A DNA stretch of 64,000 bases from Gillisella vitis (GCF_021559775.1 NZ_CP056047.1:2108001-2172000); one strand, 5' to 3'; shown: positions 27,434 to 39,131, numbered from the stretch's first letter. Translations and numbers: made by a program. Notes: a model not told the origin generated them from the sequence alone.

Positions 27434-28160
27434 AGAGAATGGTAAAGAGCGAACCGTATAGACACAGTCCACCCCTCAGCCACAAACCTATGGCTGAGGG
27501 GTGTCTTTATAACGACCGACACAGGCCGTTGTGTAAGGGGTTTCCACGCCCCAAGATCGGCGCGTTACAACCGATCTCACCCGATGTTTAGCGCATAAAG
27601 GGTGGTAATTGGAAGTGGGGCAGATCGGATTTTATTGCCCCGGAATGAGGGCGTTGATGCAGCTAGATCAGACCCTTACCGCACGGATCTGCTGCACTAA
27701 TTTTTGATAAAACATACCCGCACAGCGCGATTTTTCCACAACAGCAATTTTTTGCGCTGCATTATGCACAATCGGTAAAATTATCCTTTTTCAAATCAGA
27801 ATTTTCTCACAGGTGTACAAGATATTGGCCCGCGCCGGGCAAGCCCGGTTATTCTGCCGGGGCGATGACGGCCTCGCTGTCAACCGGACGACGCCAAATG
27901 ATACGGAAAAGGCCGGTCAGGAGAACAAAATGACATCTGCATCCGCCATAGCAGCCAGCATCCCACCAGCACCCTCGCGGACGGGATATTTGATTGCCGC
28001 GAACCCCGCGCCGCCCATTGCAAAACCCACCGTGCTCACCTCATCCGCCGCAAGCATTCCCTCTACCATTGCCGCTCTATCCGTCCGCGATACGTGAGCA
28101 GCGAGAGTTTGCAGGTTCATGTTGAACCACAGGACACGGCGCGGACGTTTTGATATGCCG

Positions 28161-28213
28161 CTTACCCCCCTCTGCCTTGCCAGGCATCTCCCCCTCAAGG
28201 GGGGGAGATCGGA
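28161..28213 (+). repeat. dispersed rhizobial CCCCCCTCTG...GGAGATCGG repeat, copy 1
   Basis: The segment begins CTTACCCCCCTCTGCC and ends GGGGGAGATCGG, with a CTCCCCCTCAAGGGGGGAG hairpin. It matches copies at 37212-37270 and, inverted, at 37353-37404. Similar elements are frequent between genes in Rhizobium and Agrobacterium (from memory). Confidence 0.7.
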
Positions 28214-28325
28214 TAGGCATAGCCTCTTATGGTTCCCGATAGAGCGTGATTGCCGATGCGTTGGCAGTGATAATGTGACGCGAAAGTCCTAATCCGGGAG
28301 AAGAGACACTGATAATTCTGGCCAC

Positions 28326-28352
28326 AAAAAACCGGCGTTTCCGCCGGGTTTT
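28326..28352 (-). terminator. rpoD terminator
   Basis: On the minus strand, CCGGCG pairs with CGCCGG around GAAA, followed by a run of six T. It lies 24 bases after the rpoD stop. Confidence 0.93.
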
Positions 28353-28375
28353 CAACTCTTGTCTCTTCGCTAACC

Positions 28376-30421
<2,046 letters not shown>

Positions 30422-31107
30422 GTATCTCGTCGCTTTCCCTGACGCTTCAATTTTCCGCAGTGCTGTCACGCGCCAGATGGGGCATAGCCTTGCACCGACC
30501 ACTACGAATCACTGGTTATGACCTACAGCGCCATGCGCGGACCATACGCACGAAACACGCTGTAAAACCTTAAATGTGCAGCACAACTTCTCAAACCAGA
30601 TGAGGCCGAAGAAAAACCATGCCTTAGATGCGAAACATTCCGTCAGCCTTGGTGCTTTCCTGAAGGAAATGGCACGTTGACCAAGCAATGTCTAATTCCC
30701 GGTTGACCACCACGGTTCCCGTCGATTGCGGTATAACTACACAAACAGGCGACGAAGCCCGCCAGCATAGACCCGGCGCAACCTGCGTCACCTTGTTTTT
30801 TCGTTTGACCGTGATTCCCACAATTTATCGATACGTCAAGCCTTTTAAAGCGATTGTGCCTGTTGATATCGCGAAAAAACCATTCATCTCGCTCTACGCT
30901 CCTTATCCAAACGCCTCCACACGCGCCACAAGTGGCAGGGAGCCATTTAATCGCCACGTCATTAACCTGTCCTTTGGGAACATCCTTTCGGGACAGGCAC
31001 GGCCTCGATCTCAGGAACTTCACCCGGTTTGAACTGAAATCTAGGCACTCACGCCGCCGATACAAGGGGCGCGGTTGGTATCTGCCATAACAAAGCTTGC
31101 AAAACCG
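30422..31107. other. 686-base intergenic region between dnaG and rpoD
   Basis: I see no supported gene on either strand; several frames exist but none has a ribosome-binding site or a protein-like composition. It is more AT-rich than the flanking genes and should carry rpoD promoter elements. No RNA gene is recognised. Confidence 0.5.
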
Positions 31108-33144
31108 TTATGAATTGTGACCATAAGCCGGTCCCTTGACGCGGCCCGACATCACGCCAAAGCCATCGATGATCGCTTCCTGGTTCTCCATCCGAACGAT
31201 TTCCAGCTGCACTTCCTGCAAAACCGACATCAGTCCATCGATCCGCCCGGCATCATCAGCCTCGGTGGCTTCGGCAATCTCGCGTTCCAGCTCGATGCGC
31301 TGGCGGCGCAGCGCCTTGGCACGCTTATGCAGGGACAGCGCCTGGGTATAGCCCTCGCGGGCATCTTCCAGGGCCGCAACAGTGGTTGCCGTCCACAGTC
31401 TGGCATTGCGGATCTGCTGGTCCAGCGCCTTCAACAGCGCATCGAAACCAGCAGACATCAACCGCTCATATAGATCCTCGCGGGTCAGTTGCGCCCCGGT
31501 TTGCGCAACAGCGGTCAGCACCGCCGGCCAAAGCCGTTGCAGATCACGGCTGTCGAAATCGATGCAGGAAATCTCGTCATAATCCTCCTGCAACAATTGC
31601 GGATGATTGACGATGGTCAACGCCAACACGCTTTCGCGCAGGCTGGGCTGGTCGTGGCTGCGACTGACCATGCCCGACCGCGTCAGCCGGTCGGAGGCAA
31701 CCGTGCTGCCGGGACGCTGGCCACCGGGCGCGCCGCGACCACCCGCATTGTTTTGAAACCGGCCATTGCCGGGCCGGTTGCCGGTAAAGCCACCACCACC
31801 ACGCTCGAAATTGCCGCGCCCGGCACGGCCAGCGCCCTGCCCCTGCCCCCGCCCCTGGAAGAACCCATAGAGCCGGTCCCTGACATTCTGCTGATAGTGG
31901 CGGCGCACATTCTCATCGGCAATGATATTGACAATCTGCTTTAACCGCGCCTCAAGCTCGGCGCGCTGCTCGGGCGTGTCAAAGCGGCCATGGCCGGTCT
32001 CGCGCAGCCAGACCATTTCATCCAGAGAGCGGGCCTCGGCCAACACTCGGTCGAAGGGCGCGCGGCCATCCTGCTTGACCAGATCGTCAGGGTCCTTGCC
32101 ATCCGGCAGCATGGCAAAGCGGACGCTCTTGCCGGGCTTCAGATGCGGCAGCGCAAGATCGACAGCGCGAAACGCCGCCCGCTGCCCGGCACCGTCGCCA
32201 TCGAAACACAGGACCGGCTGCGGCGTCATTTTCCACATCAGCTCCAGCTGGTTTTCGGTGAGCGCCGTGCCCAGCGGGGCCACCGCATTTTCAACACCCG
32301 CCTGATAGAGCGCGATCACATCCATATAGCCTTCGACGGCAATGATCGTCTCCGCTCCATCGGCGCCCTGAAGCGTCCGCCGGGCGCGGGAGAAATTATA
32401 GAGGACATTGCCCTTGTGAAACAGTTCCGTCTCATTGGAATTGAGATATTTGGCTGGCGCATCCGGCGACATCGCCCGTCCGCCAAACGCAATCACCTTG
32501 TCGCGGGAAGACAGAATCGGAAACATGATCCGGTCGCGGAAACGGTCATAGGATACCGGAATATCCGGCCCATGCACCACCAGCCCGCAGGCCTCGATCT
32601 GCTCCTTCGGCACACCTTTTCCGGCCAGATGTTCCTTCAGCGCATTGCGGCTTTCCGGCGCATAGCCCAGCCGGAAAGTCTCGATGGTGCGGCCCGACAG
32701 ACCGCGCTCCCGCAGGTAGGCCCGCGCCTTGGCGCCCTGAGCCGCTTGCAACTGATCCTGGAAGAACAGGGTGGCCATTTCCATGACGTCCTGAAGGCCA
32801 GTGCGCTCGCGGTCACGCTCTATATCGCGCACATCCACCTTGGGCATGGCGATACCGGCCATGTCGGCAATCCGCTCGACGGCTTCTGGAAAGTTCAAGC
32901 CTTCCAGATCGGTCAGAAAGCGAAAGTGATCGCCGGACACACCGCAGCCGAAGCAATGATAACGGCCCTTGCGATCCTCACAGTGAAAGCTCGGGCTTTT
33001 TTCACCATGAAACGGGCAGCAAGCCCAGTAATCGCCGCGCGACACGTTGGTTTTCTTGCGATCCCACGGCACGCGCGCGCCAATCACGGCCGAAATCGGC
33101 ACGCGGTCGCGGATCTCGTCGAGAAAGTCGTTTGAAAAGCGCAT
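31108..33144 (-). CDS. dnaG: DNA primase
   Basis: Synthesises RNA primers at the replication fork; 678 residues. The CHC2 zinc finger is at about 40-65 (CCPFHGEKSPSF, YHCFGCG). The RNA polymerase core includes the TOPRIM domain at about 255-340 (ETIIAVEGYMDVIAL), with acidic metal residues (LCFDGDGAGQRAAFRA). The C-terminal helicase-binding domain covers about 500-640. Between core and C-terminus is a Gly/Arg/Asn-rich linker of about 55 residues (roughly 428-482) with RGG-like repeats. The start at 33144 has AAGG 9 bases upstream. rpoD follows on the same strand. Confidence 0.97.
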   Translation of the reverse strand: MRFSNDFLDEIRDRVPISAVIGARVPWDRKKTNVSRGDYWACCPFHGEKSPSFHCEDRKGRYHCFGCGVSGDHFRFLTDLEGLNFPEAVERIADMAGIAMPKVDVRDIERDRERTGLQDVMEMATLFFQDQLQAAQGAKARAYLRERGLSGRTIETFRLGYAPESRNALKEHLAGKGVPKEQIEACGLVVHGPDIPVSYDRFRDRIMFPILSSRDKVIAFGGRAMSPDAPAKYLNSNETELFHKGNVLYNFSRARRTLQGADGAETIIAVEGYMDVIALYQAGVENAVAPLGTALTENQLELMWKMTPQPVLCFDGDGAGQRAAFRAVDLALPHLKPGKSVRFAMLPDGKDPDDLVKQDGRAPFDRVLAEARSLDEMVWLRETGHGRFDTPEQRAELEARLKQIVNIIADENVRRHYQQNVRDRLYGFFQGRGQGQGAGRAGRGNFERGGGGFTGNRPGNGRFQNNAGGRGAPGGQRPGSTVASDRLTRSGMVSRSHDQPSLRESVLALTIVNHPQLLQEDYDEISCIDFDSRDLQRLWPAVLTAVAQTGAQLTREDLYERLMSAGFDALLKALDQQIRNARLWTATTVAALEDAREGYTQALSLHKRAKALRRQRIELEREIAEATEADDAGRIDGLMSVLQEVQLEIVRMENQEAIIDGFGVMSGRVKGPAYGHNS

Positions 33145-33379
33145 TGGGCAACCTTGAGGAATGATCTGGTTATATAGGAGGTATGAAAGACAAGCGCCAC
33201 GGCTTTCATGGAATGTACCCGCTATTCACATGTGCTTCCCCCTTTGTGCCTCCCAAGCTCCAGCGTCTCCAATCCCTTTCCGGCATTTCGCCCATCATAA
33301 GGGCACATCCCATTCGACAATGAGGGAAATCACCGGGCCTCAAAAAGAGACAATGGCTCCCGAGGAGCGAGTGTCGGGA

Positions 33380-33415
33380 TTGACATTAAGCCCATGCCCG
33401 ATATTTTATCGATAA
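33380..33415 (+). promoter_or_regulatory. bioY-bioB promoter overlapped by a BioR-type operator
   Basis: TTGACA (33380-33385) and TATTTT (33402-33407) are spaced by 16 bases. The palindrome TTATCGATAA (33406-33415) fits the alphaproteobacterial BioR consensus TTATMKATAA and overlaps the -10 box, as expected for a repressor site. A second identical copy lies at 33497-33506. Confidence 0.75.
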
Positions 33416-33447
33416 TTTTTCAAAATAGACAAAAAATTGGAGACGAC

Positions 33448-34026
33448 ATGAAAATTTCCCTTCTTTCCCGAACCAATAAGAATAAATTTTCAATTTTTAT
33501 CGATAAAATACTAGTTGTGTCAGCCGGTGTGCTGCTGATGACCTTGGCTGCCAAAGTGCAAATCCCCTTCTGGCCGGTCCCAATGACACTGCATACCTTT
33601 GCGGTGATGGCGTTCGCGCTGATGCTTGGGCCGCAGATGTCGCTGACCATTTTCACGACCTACCTGGCAGCCGGTGCTGTTGGTGCGCCAGTGTTTTCCG
33701 GCTCCCCGGAACGCGGCATCGGCCTTGCCTATATGATGGGGCCAACCGGCGGTTATCTTGCCGGATACTGGCTTGCGGCGTGGCTCACCGGTATGATCGG
33801 CCATGGACGCGGGCTGGCGATGCACCTTGTTGCCAGTTTTGCCGGTCTGGCATTGGTCTATGCCGCAGGTCTCGTCTGGCTTGCGTTCTTCGTTCCTGCC
33901 GCAACACTGCTGACCGTTGGGCTCCTGCCCTTTCTGGGTGGTGACCTGGTGAAATGTGTTCTTGCGGCGCTGATCGCCAGCCAGTGGCCATCAAAGGCAA
34001 AACGCCAGCAGGAGACGGAGCAATGA
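33448..34026 (+). CDS. bioY: biotin uptake substrate-binding (S) component
   Basis: BioY, the S-component of an ECF-type biotin transporter, 192 residues with about six membrane helices. Family marks are [43 protein letters not shown], and [13 protein letters not shown] near the end. No bioM/bioN energising genes lie nearby, so it may work alone or with components elsewhere. GGAG precedes the ATG at 33448. Its stop overlaps the bioB start by four bases. A BioR-type box in the promoter and another 49 bases into the coding sequence imply biotin repression of the pair. Confidence 0.93.
   Translation: MKISLLSRTNKNKFSIFIDKILVVSAGVLLMTLAAKVQIPFWPVPMTLHTFAVMAFALMLGPQMSLTIFTTYLAAGAVGAPVFSGSPERGIGLAYMMGPTGGYLAGYWLAAWLTGMIGHGRGLAMHLVASFAGLALVYAAGLVWLAFFVPAATLLTVGLLPFLGGDLVKCVLAALIASQWPSKAKRQQETEQ
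33497..33506. promoter_or_regulatory. second BioR-type box inside bioY
   Basis: TTATCGATAA, identical to the box at 33406-33415; the two centres are 91 bases apart. It lies at codons 17-20 of bioY. A pair of sites could allow cooperative binding or looping. Confidence 0.6.
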
Positions 34027-35009
34027 GTGGGGCTGCGGGCGAAATTCGCAACGACTGGAGCGTGGAAGAGATCGTCACCCTTCACAATCTGCCCCTTCTG
34101 GAATTGATCGGCCATGCCAACGCTGTCCATGGCCGTCACCACGACCCGAATTCCGTGCAGAAGGCAAGCTTGCTGTCGATCAAGACCGGCGGCTGCCCGG
34201 AAGACTGCGCCTATTGCCCGCAATCGGCCCATCACCTGGAGGTGAAGCTGACAAAGGATCGCCTCATGCAGCCAGACAGCGTGCTGGCGCTTGCAAAACG
34301 TGCAAGGGATGCCGGTGCCGAGCGCTTCTGCATGGGAGCCGCATGGCGTCAGGTGCGCGATGGCAAGGAGTTTGACGCCGTACTGACCATGGTGCGCGGC
34401 GTTCGCGATCTCGGCATGGAAGCCTGCGTGACACTCGGCATGCTGGAAAAACACCAGGCTGAGAAACTGGCCGAGGCTGGACTAACGGCTTACAACCATA
34501 ATCTGGACACCAGCCCGGAATTTTATGGCGAGATCATCACCACCCGCAGCTATGCAGACCGGCTGGAAACCCTGTCCATCGTCCGCTCTTTCGGCATCGA
34601 CCTCTGTTGCGGCGGCATTATCGGCATGGGCGAAACCATCCGCGATCGTGCCTCGATGCTCCAGGTGCTGGCATCCATGCACCCGCATCCCGAAAGCGTC
34701 CCGATCAATGCGCTGGTGCCTGTGGAGGGGACGCCGCTTGCCGCCATGCCGCGGATCGATCCGCTGGAACTGGTGCGCATGGTGGCGACGGCGAGGATTG
34801 TCATGCCGAGATCCACGGTCCGTCTGTCGGCCGGGCGCTCGACATTAAACCGGGAAGCGCAAATCCTCTGCCTGGTTTCCGGTGCCAACTCGGTCTTCTA
34901 CGGTGATACGCTGCTAACCACGCCCAATGCCGGAATAGGTGAGGACGAGGCGCTGTTTGCCGCCATCGGCGCATTGCCACACGAAGCTGTGCCACTCGCC
35001 GCAGAATAA
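34023..35009 (+). CDS. bioB: biotin synthase
   Basis: A radical-SAM enzyme inserting sulfur into dethiobiotin, the last step of biotin synthesis; 328 residues. The 4Fe-4S SAM motif C-x3-C-x2-C is [13 protein letters not shown]. Later residues for the auxiliary cluster are visible ([19 protein letters not shown], and the Arg in [15 protein letters not shown]). Translation is coupled to bioY by an ATGA overlap. The other biotin genes (bioF, D, A) are not here. A palindrome (35054-35079) follows before the convergent yqeY gene. Confidence 0.96.
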   Translation: MSGAAGEIRNDWSVEEIVTLHNLPLLELIGHANAVHGRHHDPNSVQKASLLSIKTGGCPEDCAYCPQSAHHLEVKLTKDRLMQPDSVLALAKRARDAGAERFCMGAAWRQVRDGKEFDAVLTMVRGVRDLGMEACVTLGMLEKHQAEKLAEAGLTAYNHNLDTSPEFYGEIITTRSYADRLETLSIVRSFGIDLCCGGIIGMGETIRDRASMLQVLASMHPHPESVPINALVPVEGTPLAAMPRIDPLELVRMVATARIVMPRSTVRLSAGRSTLNREAQILCLVSGANSVFYGDTLLTTPNAGIGEDEALFAAIGALPHEAVPLAAE

Positions 35010-35053
35010 AGAAAAGGGGAAGCCGCTATAGAAATAAGGCGCAGTAGCGACTT

Positions 35054-35079
35054 GTTGTGCGCCATCCATGGCGCACAAC
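35054..35079. terminator. palindrome between convergent bioB and yqeY
   Basis: GTTGTGCGCCAT (35054-35065) and its exact complement (35068-35079) around CC. There is no T-run, but the position between two converging stops suggests a bidirectional stop signal. Confidence 0.5.
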
Positions 35080-35101
35080 GCTGTATGCGGAGGCTTCAGC
35101 C

Positions 35102-35557
35102 TTACTTCGTCAGCAATTCCTTCACCAAGCCGGACGCCTTGGCGAAATCCATCTGACCGGCATAGCGTTCTTTCAAAGCGGCCATCACCTTGCCCATGTC
35201 GCGCACGCCTTCGGCGCTGATTTCGGTGATAATGCCGGAAATCGCTTCGCGGACTTTGGCGTCATCCATCTGCTCGGGCATGAAGCCCTTGATGATCGCC
35301 ACTTCCTCGCGCTCCTGGGCGGCAAGCTCGGGGCGGGCATTGTCTTCGTAAATCTTCGCCGACTCCTCACGCTGCTTCACCAGCTTGGCCATCAGCTGGA
35401 GGATGTCGTCGTCGCTGGCCTCATCCTTGCCCTCGCCGCGATTGGCGATGTCGCGGTCCTTGATGGCCGATTGCACCAGGCGGATGGTGGAAAGCCGGCG
35501 GCTATCCTTGGCTTTCATCGCTTCCTTCAGCGCAGTCGTCAGATCCTCGCGTAGCAT
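35102..35557 (-). CDS. GatB/YqeY-domain protein
   Basis: A 151-residue YqeY-family protein. The domain is related to the tail of GatB and may bind tRNA; the cellular role of stand-alone YqeY is unclear. Typical segments are TTALKEAMKAKDSRRLSTIRLVQSAI, REEVAIIKGFMPEQM, and the terminal DMGKVMAALKERYAGQMDFAKASGLVKELL. The ATG at 35557 follows a GGAGATGAAG stretch. It is divergent from carA, as in several rhizobial genomes (from memory). Confidence 0.93.
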   Translation of the reverse strand: MLREDLTTALKEAMKAKDSRRLSTIRLVQSAIKDRDIANRGEGKDEASDDDILQLMAKLVKQREESAKIYEDNARPELAAQEREEVAIIKGFMPEQMDDAKVREAISGIITEISAEGVRDMGKVMAALKERYAGQMDFAKASGLVKELLTK

Positions 35558-35894
35558 GTCTTCATCTCCTTGGGTGACTGTGGAGCCCCTGGCCGCCGTT
35601 CAAATAGCACCGTGGCTCGCTTCAGGCGTGGTGATACCTCTCCTGGAGGCTCCGCGCAATGCGAGCGCCTTTCAAGACTTCAAGGGAAAACACCTCTTTT
35701 ACCTGAGGAACAATTGACCCGGCCCACGCTTCTCGTCTATGTACCATCGCCTGCACAGACATCGACATCAGGTTCCCGCACGCGCATCTTTTGCTGCGCG
35801 AGGAGCCTTGGCACACTTAGATACTGGCACACACAGATAGCCACGCGCCGCCGGTTTGCATCGGCCGGGGCAAGCGGCTGGAAAAGGAACGGAT

Positions 35895-37115
35895 ATGACC
35901 GCAACATCGCCATTGCCCACCGCAGCCTGGACAACAACCAAGCCGACAGCACTTCTGGTTCTGGCCGATGGCACCGTCATCGAAGGTCAGGGCGTCGGCG
36001 CCACCGGCGATGTTCAGGCCGAGGTGTGCTTCAACACCGCGCTGACCGGCTATGAGGAAATCCTCACCGATCCCTCCTATCTCGGCCAGATCGTTACCTT
36101 CACCTTTCCCCATATCGGCAATGTCGGTACCAATGAGGAAGACATTGAAGACCTGACGCCCGCCGCCCGCCACGGCGCGGTCGGGGTGATCTTCAAGGCC
36201 GATATTACCGAGCCATCCAATTTCCGCGCCACCAAGCACCTGGATACCTGGTTGAAGGCACGCGGCATGATCGGCCTGTCCGGCGTCGATACACGAGCGC
36301 TGACCGCCTGGATTCGTGAAAACGGTGCGCCGAACGCCGTCATCGCCCATGACCCGAACGGCAATTTCGACATCGAAGCGCTGAAGGCCAAGGCCAAGGC
36401 CTGGAGCGGGCTGGAAGGTCTCGACCTTGCCAAGGTCGCCTCCTCCGGTCAGTCCTCGACCTGGGGCGAAAAGCCCTGGGTGTGGAATGAAGGCTTTTCT
36501 GAACTGGCTGACAAGGATGCCGATTATCACGTCGTCTGCGTGGATTTCGGCGTGAAGCGCAATATCCTGCGGCTGTTCACCGGCCTGAAATGTAAGGTCA
36601 CCGTTGTGCCCGCCAATACCAGCGCCGAAGATATCCTGGCGCTGTCGCCGGATGGCATCTTCCTCTCCAACGGCCCTGGTGATCCGGCGGCAACCGGCGA
36701 ATATGCCGTGCCGGTCATCAAGGAATTGATCAACACCGGCATCCCGTTGTTCGGTATTTGCCTTGGCCATCAGATGCTAGGTCTGGCGCTGGGTGCCAAG
36801 ACTGAGAAGATGCATCAGGGCCATCACGGCGCCAACCATCCGGTTAAGGATTTCACCACCGGCAAGGTGGAGATCGTCTCGATGAACCACGGCTTCGCGG
36901 TGGATTCGAAGTCCCTGCCGGAAGGCGTTGAAGAGACTCATATTTCGCTGTTCGACAACACAAATTGCGGCCTGCGCCTGACCGGCAAGCCGGTGTTTTC
37001 TGTCCAGCACCACCCGGAAGCCTCGCCCGGCCCGCAAGACAGCCACTACCTGTTCCGCCGCTTCATCAACATGGTGCGCGAGAAGAAGGGCGAACCAGCT
37101 TTAGCCGAGCGCTGA
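35895..37115 (+). CDS. carA: carbamoyl-phosphate synthase small subunit
   Basis: The glutaminase subunit that feeds ammonia to CarB for arginine and pyrimidine synthesis; 406 residues. The N-terminal CarA domain has LADGTVIEGQGVGATGD and EVCFNTALTGYEEILTDPSY. The class I amidotransferase domain has FGICLGHQMLGLALG with the catalytic Cys, and FSVQHHPEASPGP with the catalytic His and Glu. AAGGAAC precedes the ATG at 35895. carB is on the same strand about 7.3 kb downstream rather than adjacent. A strong terminator follows at 37142, so carA is transcribed alone. Confidence 0.97.
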   Translation: MTATSPLPTAAWTTTKPTALLVLADGTVIEGQGVGATGDVQAEVCFNTALTGYEEILTDPSYLGQIVTFTFPHIGNVGTNEEDIEDLTPAARHGAVGVIFKADITEPSNFRATKHLDTWLKARGMIGLSGVDTRALTAWIRENGAPNAVIAHDPNGNFDIEALKAKAKAWSGLEGLDLAKVASSGQSSTWGEKPWVWNEGFSELADKDADYHVVCVDFGVKRNILRLFTGLKCKVTVVPANTSAEDILALSPDGIFLSNGPGDPAATGEYAVPVIKELINTGIPLFGICLGHQMLGLALGAKTEKMHQGHHGANHPVKDFTTGKVEIVSMNHGFAVDSKSLPEGVEETHISLFDNTNCGLRLTGKPVFSVQHHPEASPGPQDSHYLFRRFINMVREKKGEPALAER

Positions 37116-37141
37116 ACCACAGATAATAGCCGATGAAAAAC

Positions 37142-37175
37142 ATAAGCCGACCAATCACTTGGTCGGCTTATTTGA
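37142..37175 (+). terminator. carA terminator
   Basis: ATAAGCCGACCAA (37142-37154) and its perfect complement (37159-37171) around TCAC, followed by TTGATT. It is 26 bases after the carA stop. Confidence 0.9.
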
Positions 37176-37211
37176 TTCTCATGCAAAACATACGACACGA
37201 GCGTTTTCGTG

Positions 37212-37404
37212 TGCCGCATACCCCCCTCTGTCCTGCCGGACATCTCCCCCTCAGGGAGGGAGATCGGACAGACGTAACCGCCCGTTTCAACGGATAAAGT
37301 TGCGATTTCCGATATCTTCGAAGCGTAAAAGTGACATGAAAAGCCAACCCCTTGCCGATCTCCCCCCTTGAGGGGGAGATGCCTGGCAAGGCAGAGGGGG
37401 GCCC
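37212..37404. repeat. inverted pair of the dispersed rhizobial repeat
   Basis: A forward copy (37212-37270, from CCGCATACCCCCCTC to GGGAGATCGGAC) and an inverted copy (37353-37404, from GCCGATCTCCCCCC to GCAGAGGGGGGC) face each other with about 80 bases between. They match the single copy at 28161-28213. The space holds no gene. The intergenic stretch 37116-37474 otherwise contains only the carA terminator. Confidence 0.7.
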
Positions 37405-37474
37405 CCGGATCAAAACCTTTGCCTCGTGTACTGTGATTTTCGTGCCGAGCCTTATGATACGGGTAGAACGGGCT

Positions 37475-38872
37475 TTACCGGCTCATCATCCGCATTTCGT
37501 GGCGCAGGCGCAGCCAGAACCGCAGCCCCATCATCACGGCGGCGCTGGAAAGCCCGATCAGGAAACCGAACCAGACGCCAAGGCCGCCCATCCCCAGGGG
37601 AAACGCCATGAACCAGGCCAGCCCAAAGCCAATTGGCCAATAGGAAATCAGCGCCAGAACCATCGGCACGCTGGCATCCTTCAGGCCGCGCAGCAGCCCG
37701 GTGGCAACCGCCTGCATGCCATCGACCAGCTGGAAAATACCGGCGACCACCACCAGCGGCGCTGCATAATCCAACACCGCCGCCGCATCGCCGCGGCCAC
37801 GGTCGAGGAACATTCCGCTCAATTCATTGGAGAAAAAGAAGAACAGCAACCCGCCGATCACCGAGATCAGGGCCGCCATGCAGACAACGGTAATAGAGGC
37901 CCGCACCACATCGGTAAAATCACCGCGTCCGTGGGCAACGCCGATCCGCACGGTGGCGGCCTGCGCCAGCCCCAGCGGGATCATGAAAGCGATGGAGGCC
38001 AATTGCAGGGCAATCCCGTGCGCGGCCAGCTCAATCGTGCCAATGCTGCCCATCAACAGGGAAGCTGCCGTAAACAGGCTGACTTCAGCCAGCACCGTCA
38101 CACCAATCGGCAGGCCGAGCTTGATCACATCGCGCAGCGCATCCCAATCGGGCCGCCAGAAGCGCACAAACAATTCGTATTTCCGGGTGACGCTGTTGAA
38201 ATGCAGATAGAGACCCATGGTGATCATGGCGAAGACATTGACCGAAACCGCCACCCAGGCAGCCCCCAGAATGCCGAAAGCCGGAAAGCCGAAATGGCCA
38301 AGCACAATGCAGTAAGCCAGGGCGGCATTCAGCACCAACGTGGCGATGGTGATATAGAGGACGATCTGCGCCCGCCCGATGGCGCTGACCAGCGCCCGCA
38401 TCACCGCAAACATCAGCGCCACTGGCAGGCTCAGCCACATGATGCGAATATAGCTTGAGGCGAGCTCGACCACCTGCGGCACCTGCCCCAGGGCCAGCAG
38501 CACATCACGCGAGTAATGGAAGAGCGGCCAGGTCACCACGCTATAGGCCAGCGACACCCACAGACCCATGCGAATGGAGCGACGTGCCAGGCGTACATCG
38601 CCCTTGCCATAGGCATTGGCCACCATCGGCATGACCGCGATGGAAAAGCCGGAACCGAAAATGAACACCGTGAAGAAAAATTGCCCGGCCAGCACCAAAG
38701 CCGCCAGCGACTCGGCTCCGAGACGGCCGACAATCACCACATCGGTCGTGTGGATCGCCAGCTGCGCCAGTTGCGCCCCCGCCAGGGGAATGCCCAGCGC
38801 CAGCGTGGCGCGAACATGGCTAAGCCAACTTTCAATGGGCGCGCCAAGGCGCTGGGACGAGGCATAAGTCAT
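37475..38872 (-). CDS. MATE-family multidrug efflux transporter
   Basis: A cation/drug antiporter of the inner membrane, 465 residues with about twelve helices in two MatE halves. Characteristic parts are GIPLAGAQLAQLAIHTTDVVIVGRLG in helix 1, GSGFSIAVMPMVANAYGKGD, and GLPIGVTVLAEVSLFTAASLLMG in the second half. The start is set at 38872, where GGAAG precedes ATG and the natural N-terminus begins; the frame to 39040 is not coding. It is monocistronic, and no regulator is adjacent. Substrates of NorM-type members are cationic drugs and dyes; here the substrate is unknown. Confidence 0.92.
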   Translation of the reverse strand: MTYASSQRLGAPIESWLSHVRATLALGIPLAGAQLAQLAIHTTDVVIVGRLGAESLAALVLAGQFFFTVFIFGSGFSIAVMPMVANAYGKGDVRLARRSIRMGLWVSLAYSVVTWPLFHYSRDVLLALGQVPQVVELASSYIRIMWLSLPVALMFAVMRALVSAIGRAQIVLYITIATLVLNAALAYCIVLGHFGFPAFGILGAAWVAVSVNVFAMITMGLYLHFNSVTRKYELFVRFWRPDWDALRDVIKLGLPIGVTVLAEVSLFTAASLLMGSIGTIELAAHGIALQLASIAFMIPLGLAQAATVRIGVAHGRGDFTDVVRASITVVCMAALISVIGGLLFFFFSNELSGMFLDRGRGDAAAVLDYAAPLVVVAGIFQLVDGMQAVATGLLRGLKDASVPMVLALISYWPIGFGLAWFMAFPLGMGGLGVWFGFLIGLSSAAVMMGLRFWLRLRHEMRMMSR

Positions 38873-39131
38873 GAGAACTTCCAAAACGAAAAAAAGCCGC
38901 TTCCAGTCTGGCTGGACGAGCGGCGGGATTTCAGCATCGTATACCGGACATGGCGCATACAGGTCAGCTGCAATGCATATTTTCTTCTCAACCGACGTTT
39001 TTCTGCTCAACCGACGGCGGCGTGAGGAAATAATATGCAAGTGCCTCGGTACGTCAAAGCCGTGACGTTTTCAAGACACAAGCAGATGCTTCAGAAAAAC
39101 TCGTCGTCTCATCACAGTTGTTGATGGGCGA

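Larger units (their letters stand above)
27293..28375. other. 1.1-kb gene-poor region with structured segments and a repeat
   Basis: No intact gene is supported. Contents: a hairpin GATCACCGGAGGG/CCCTCTGGTGATC (27321-27351), a 36-codon minus-strand ORF (27433-27323), a second hairpin CACCCCTCAGCCA/TGGCTGAGGGGTG (27470-27503) followed by TCTTTAT, a degenerate minus-strand reading frame at about 27845-28120 that seems to switch frame near 27920, a dispersed rhizobial repeat (28161-28213) and the rpoD terminator. Confidence 0.5.

Noticed and set aside
27267..27485. Minus-strand 72-codon ORF
   Set aside because: No start signal, unusual composition (Gly/Arg/Leu), and it crosses both hairpins; a different frame here is only marginally better.
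30643..31065. ORFs in the dnaG-rpoD gap
   Set aside because: No ribosome-binding site, and Cys/Arg-rich random-looking composition on both strands.
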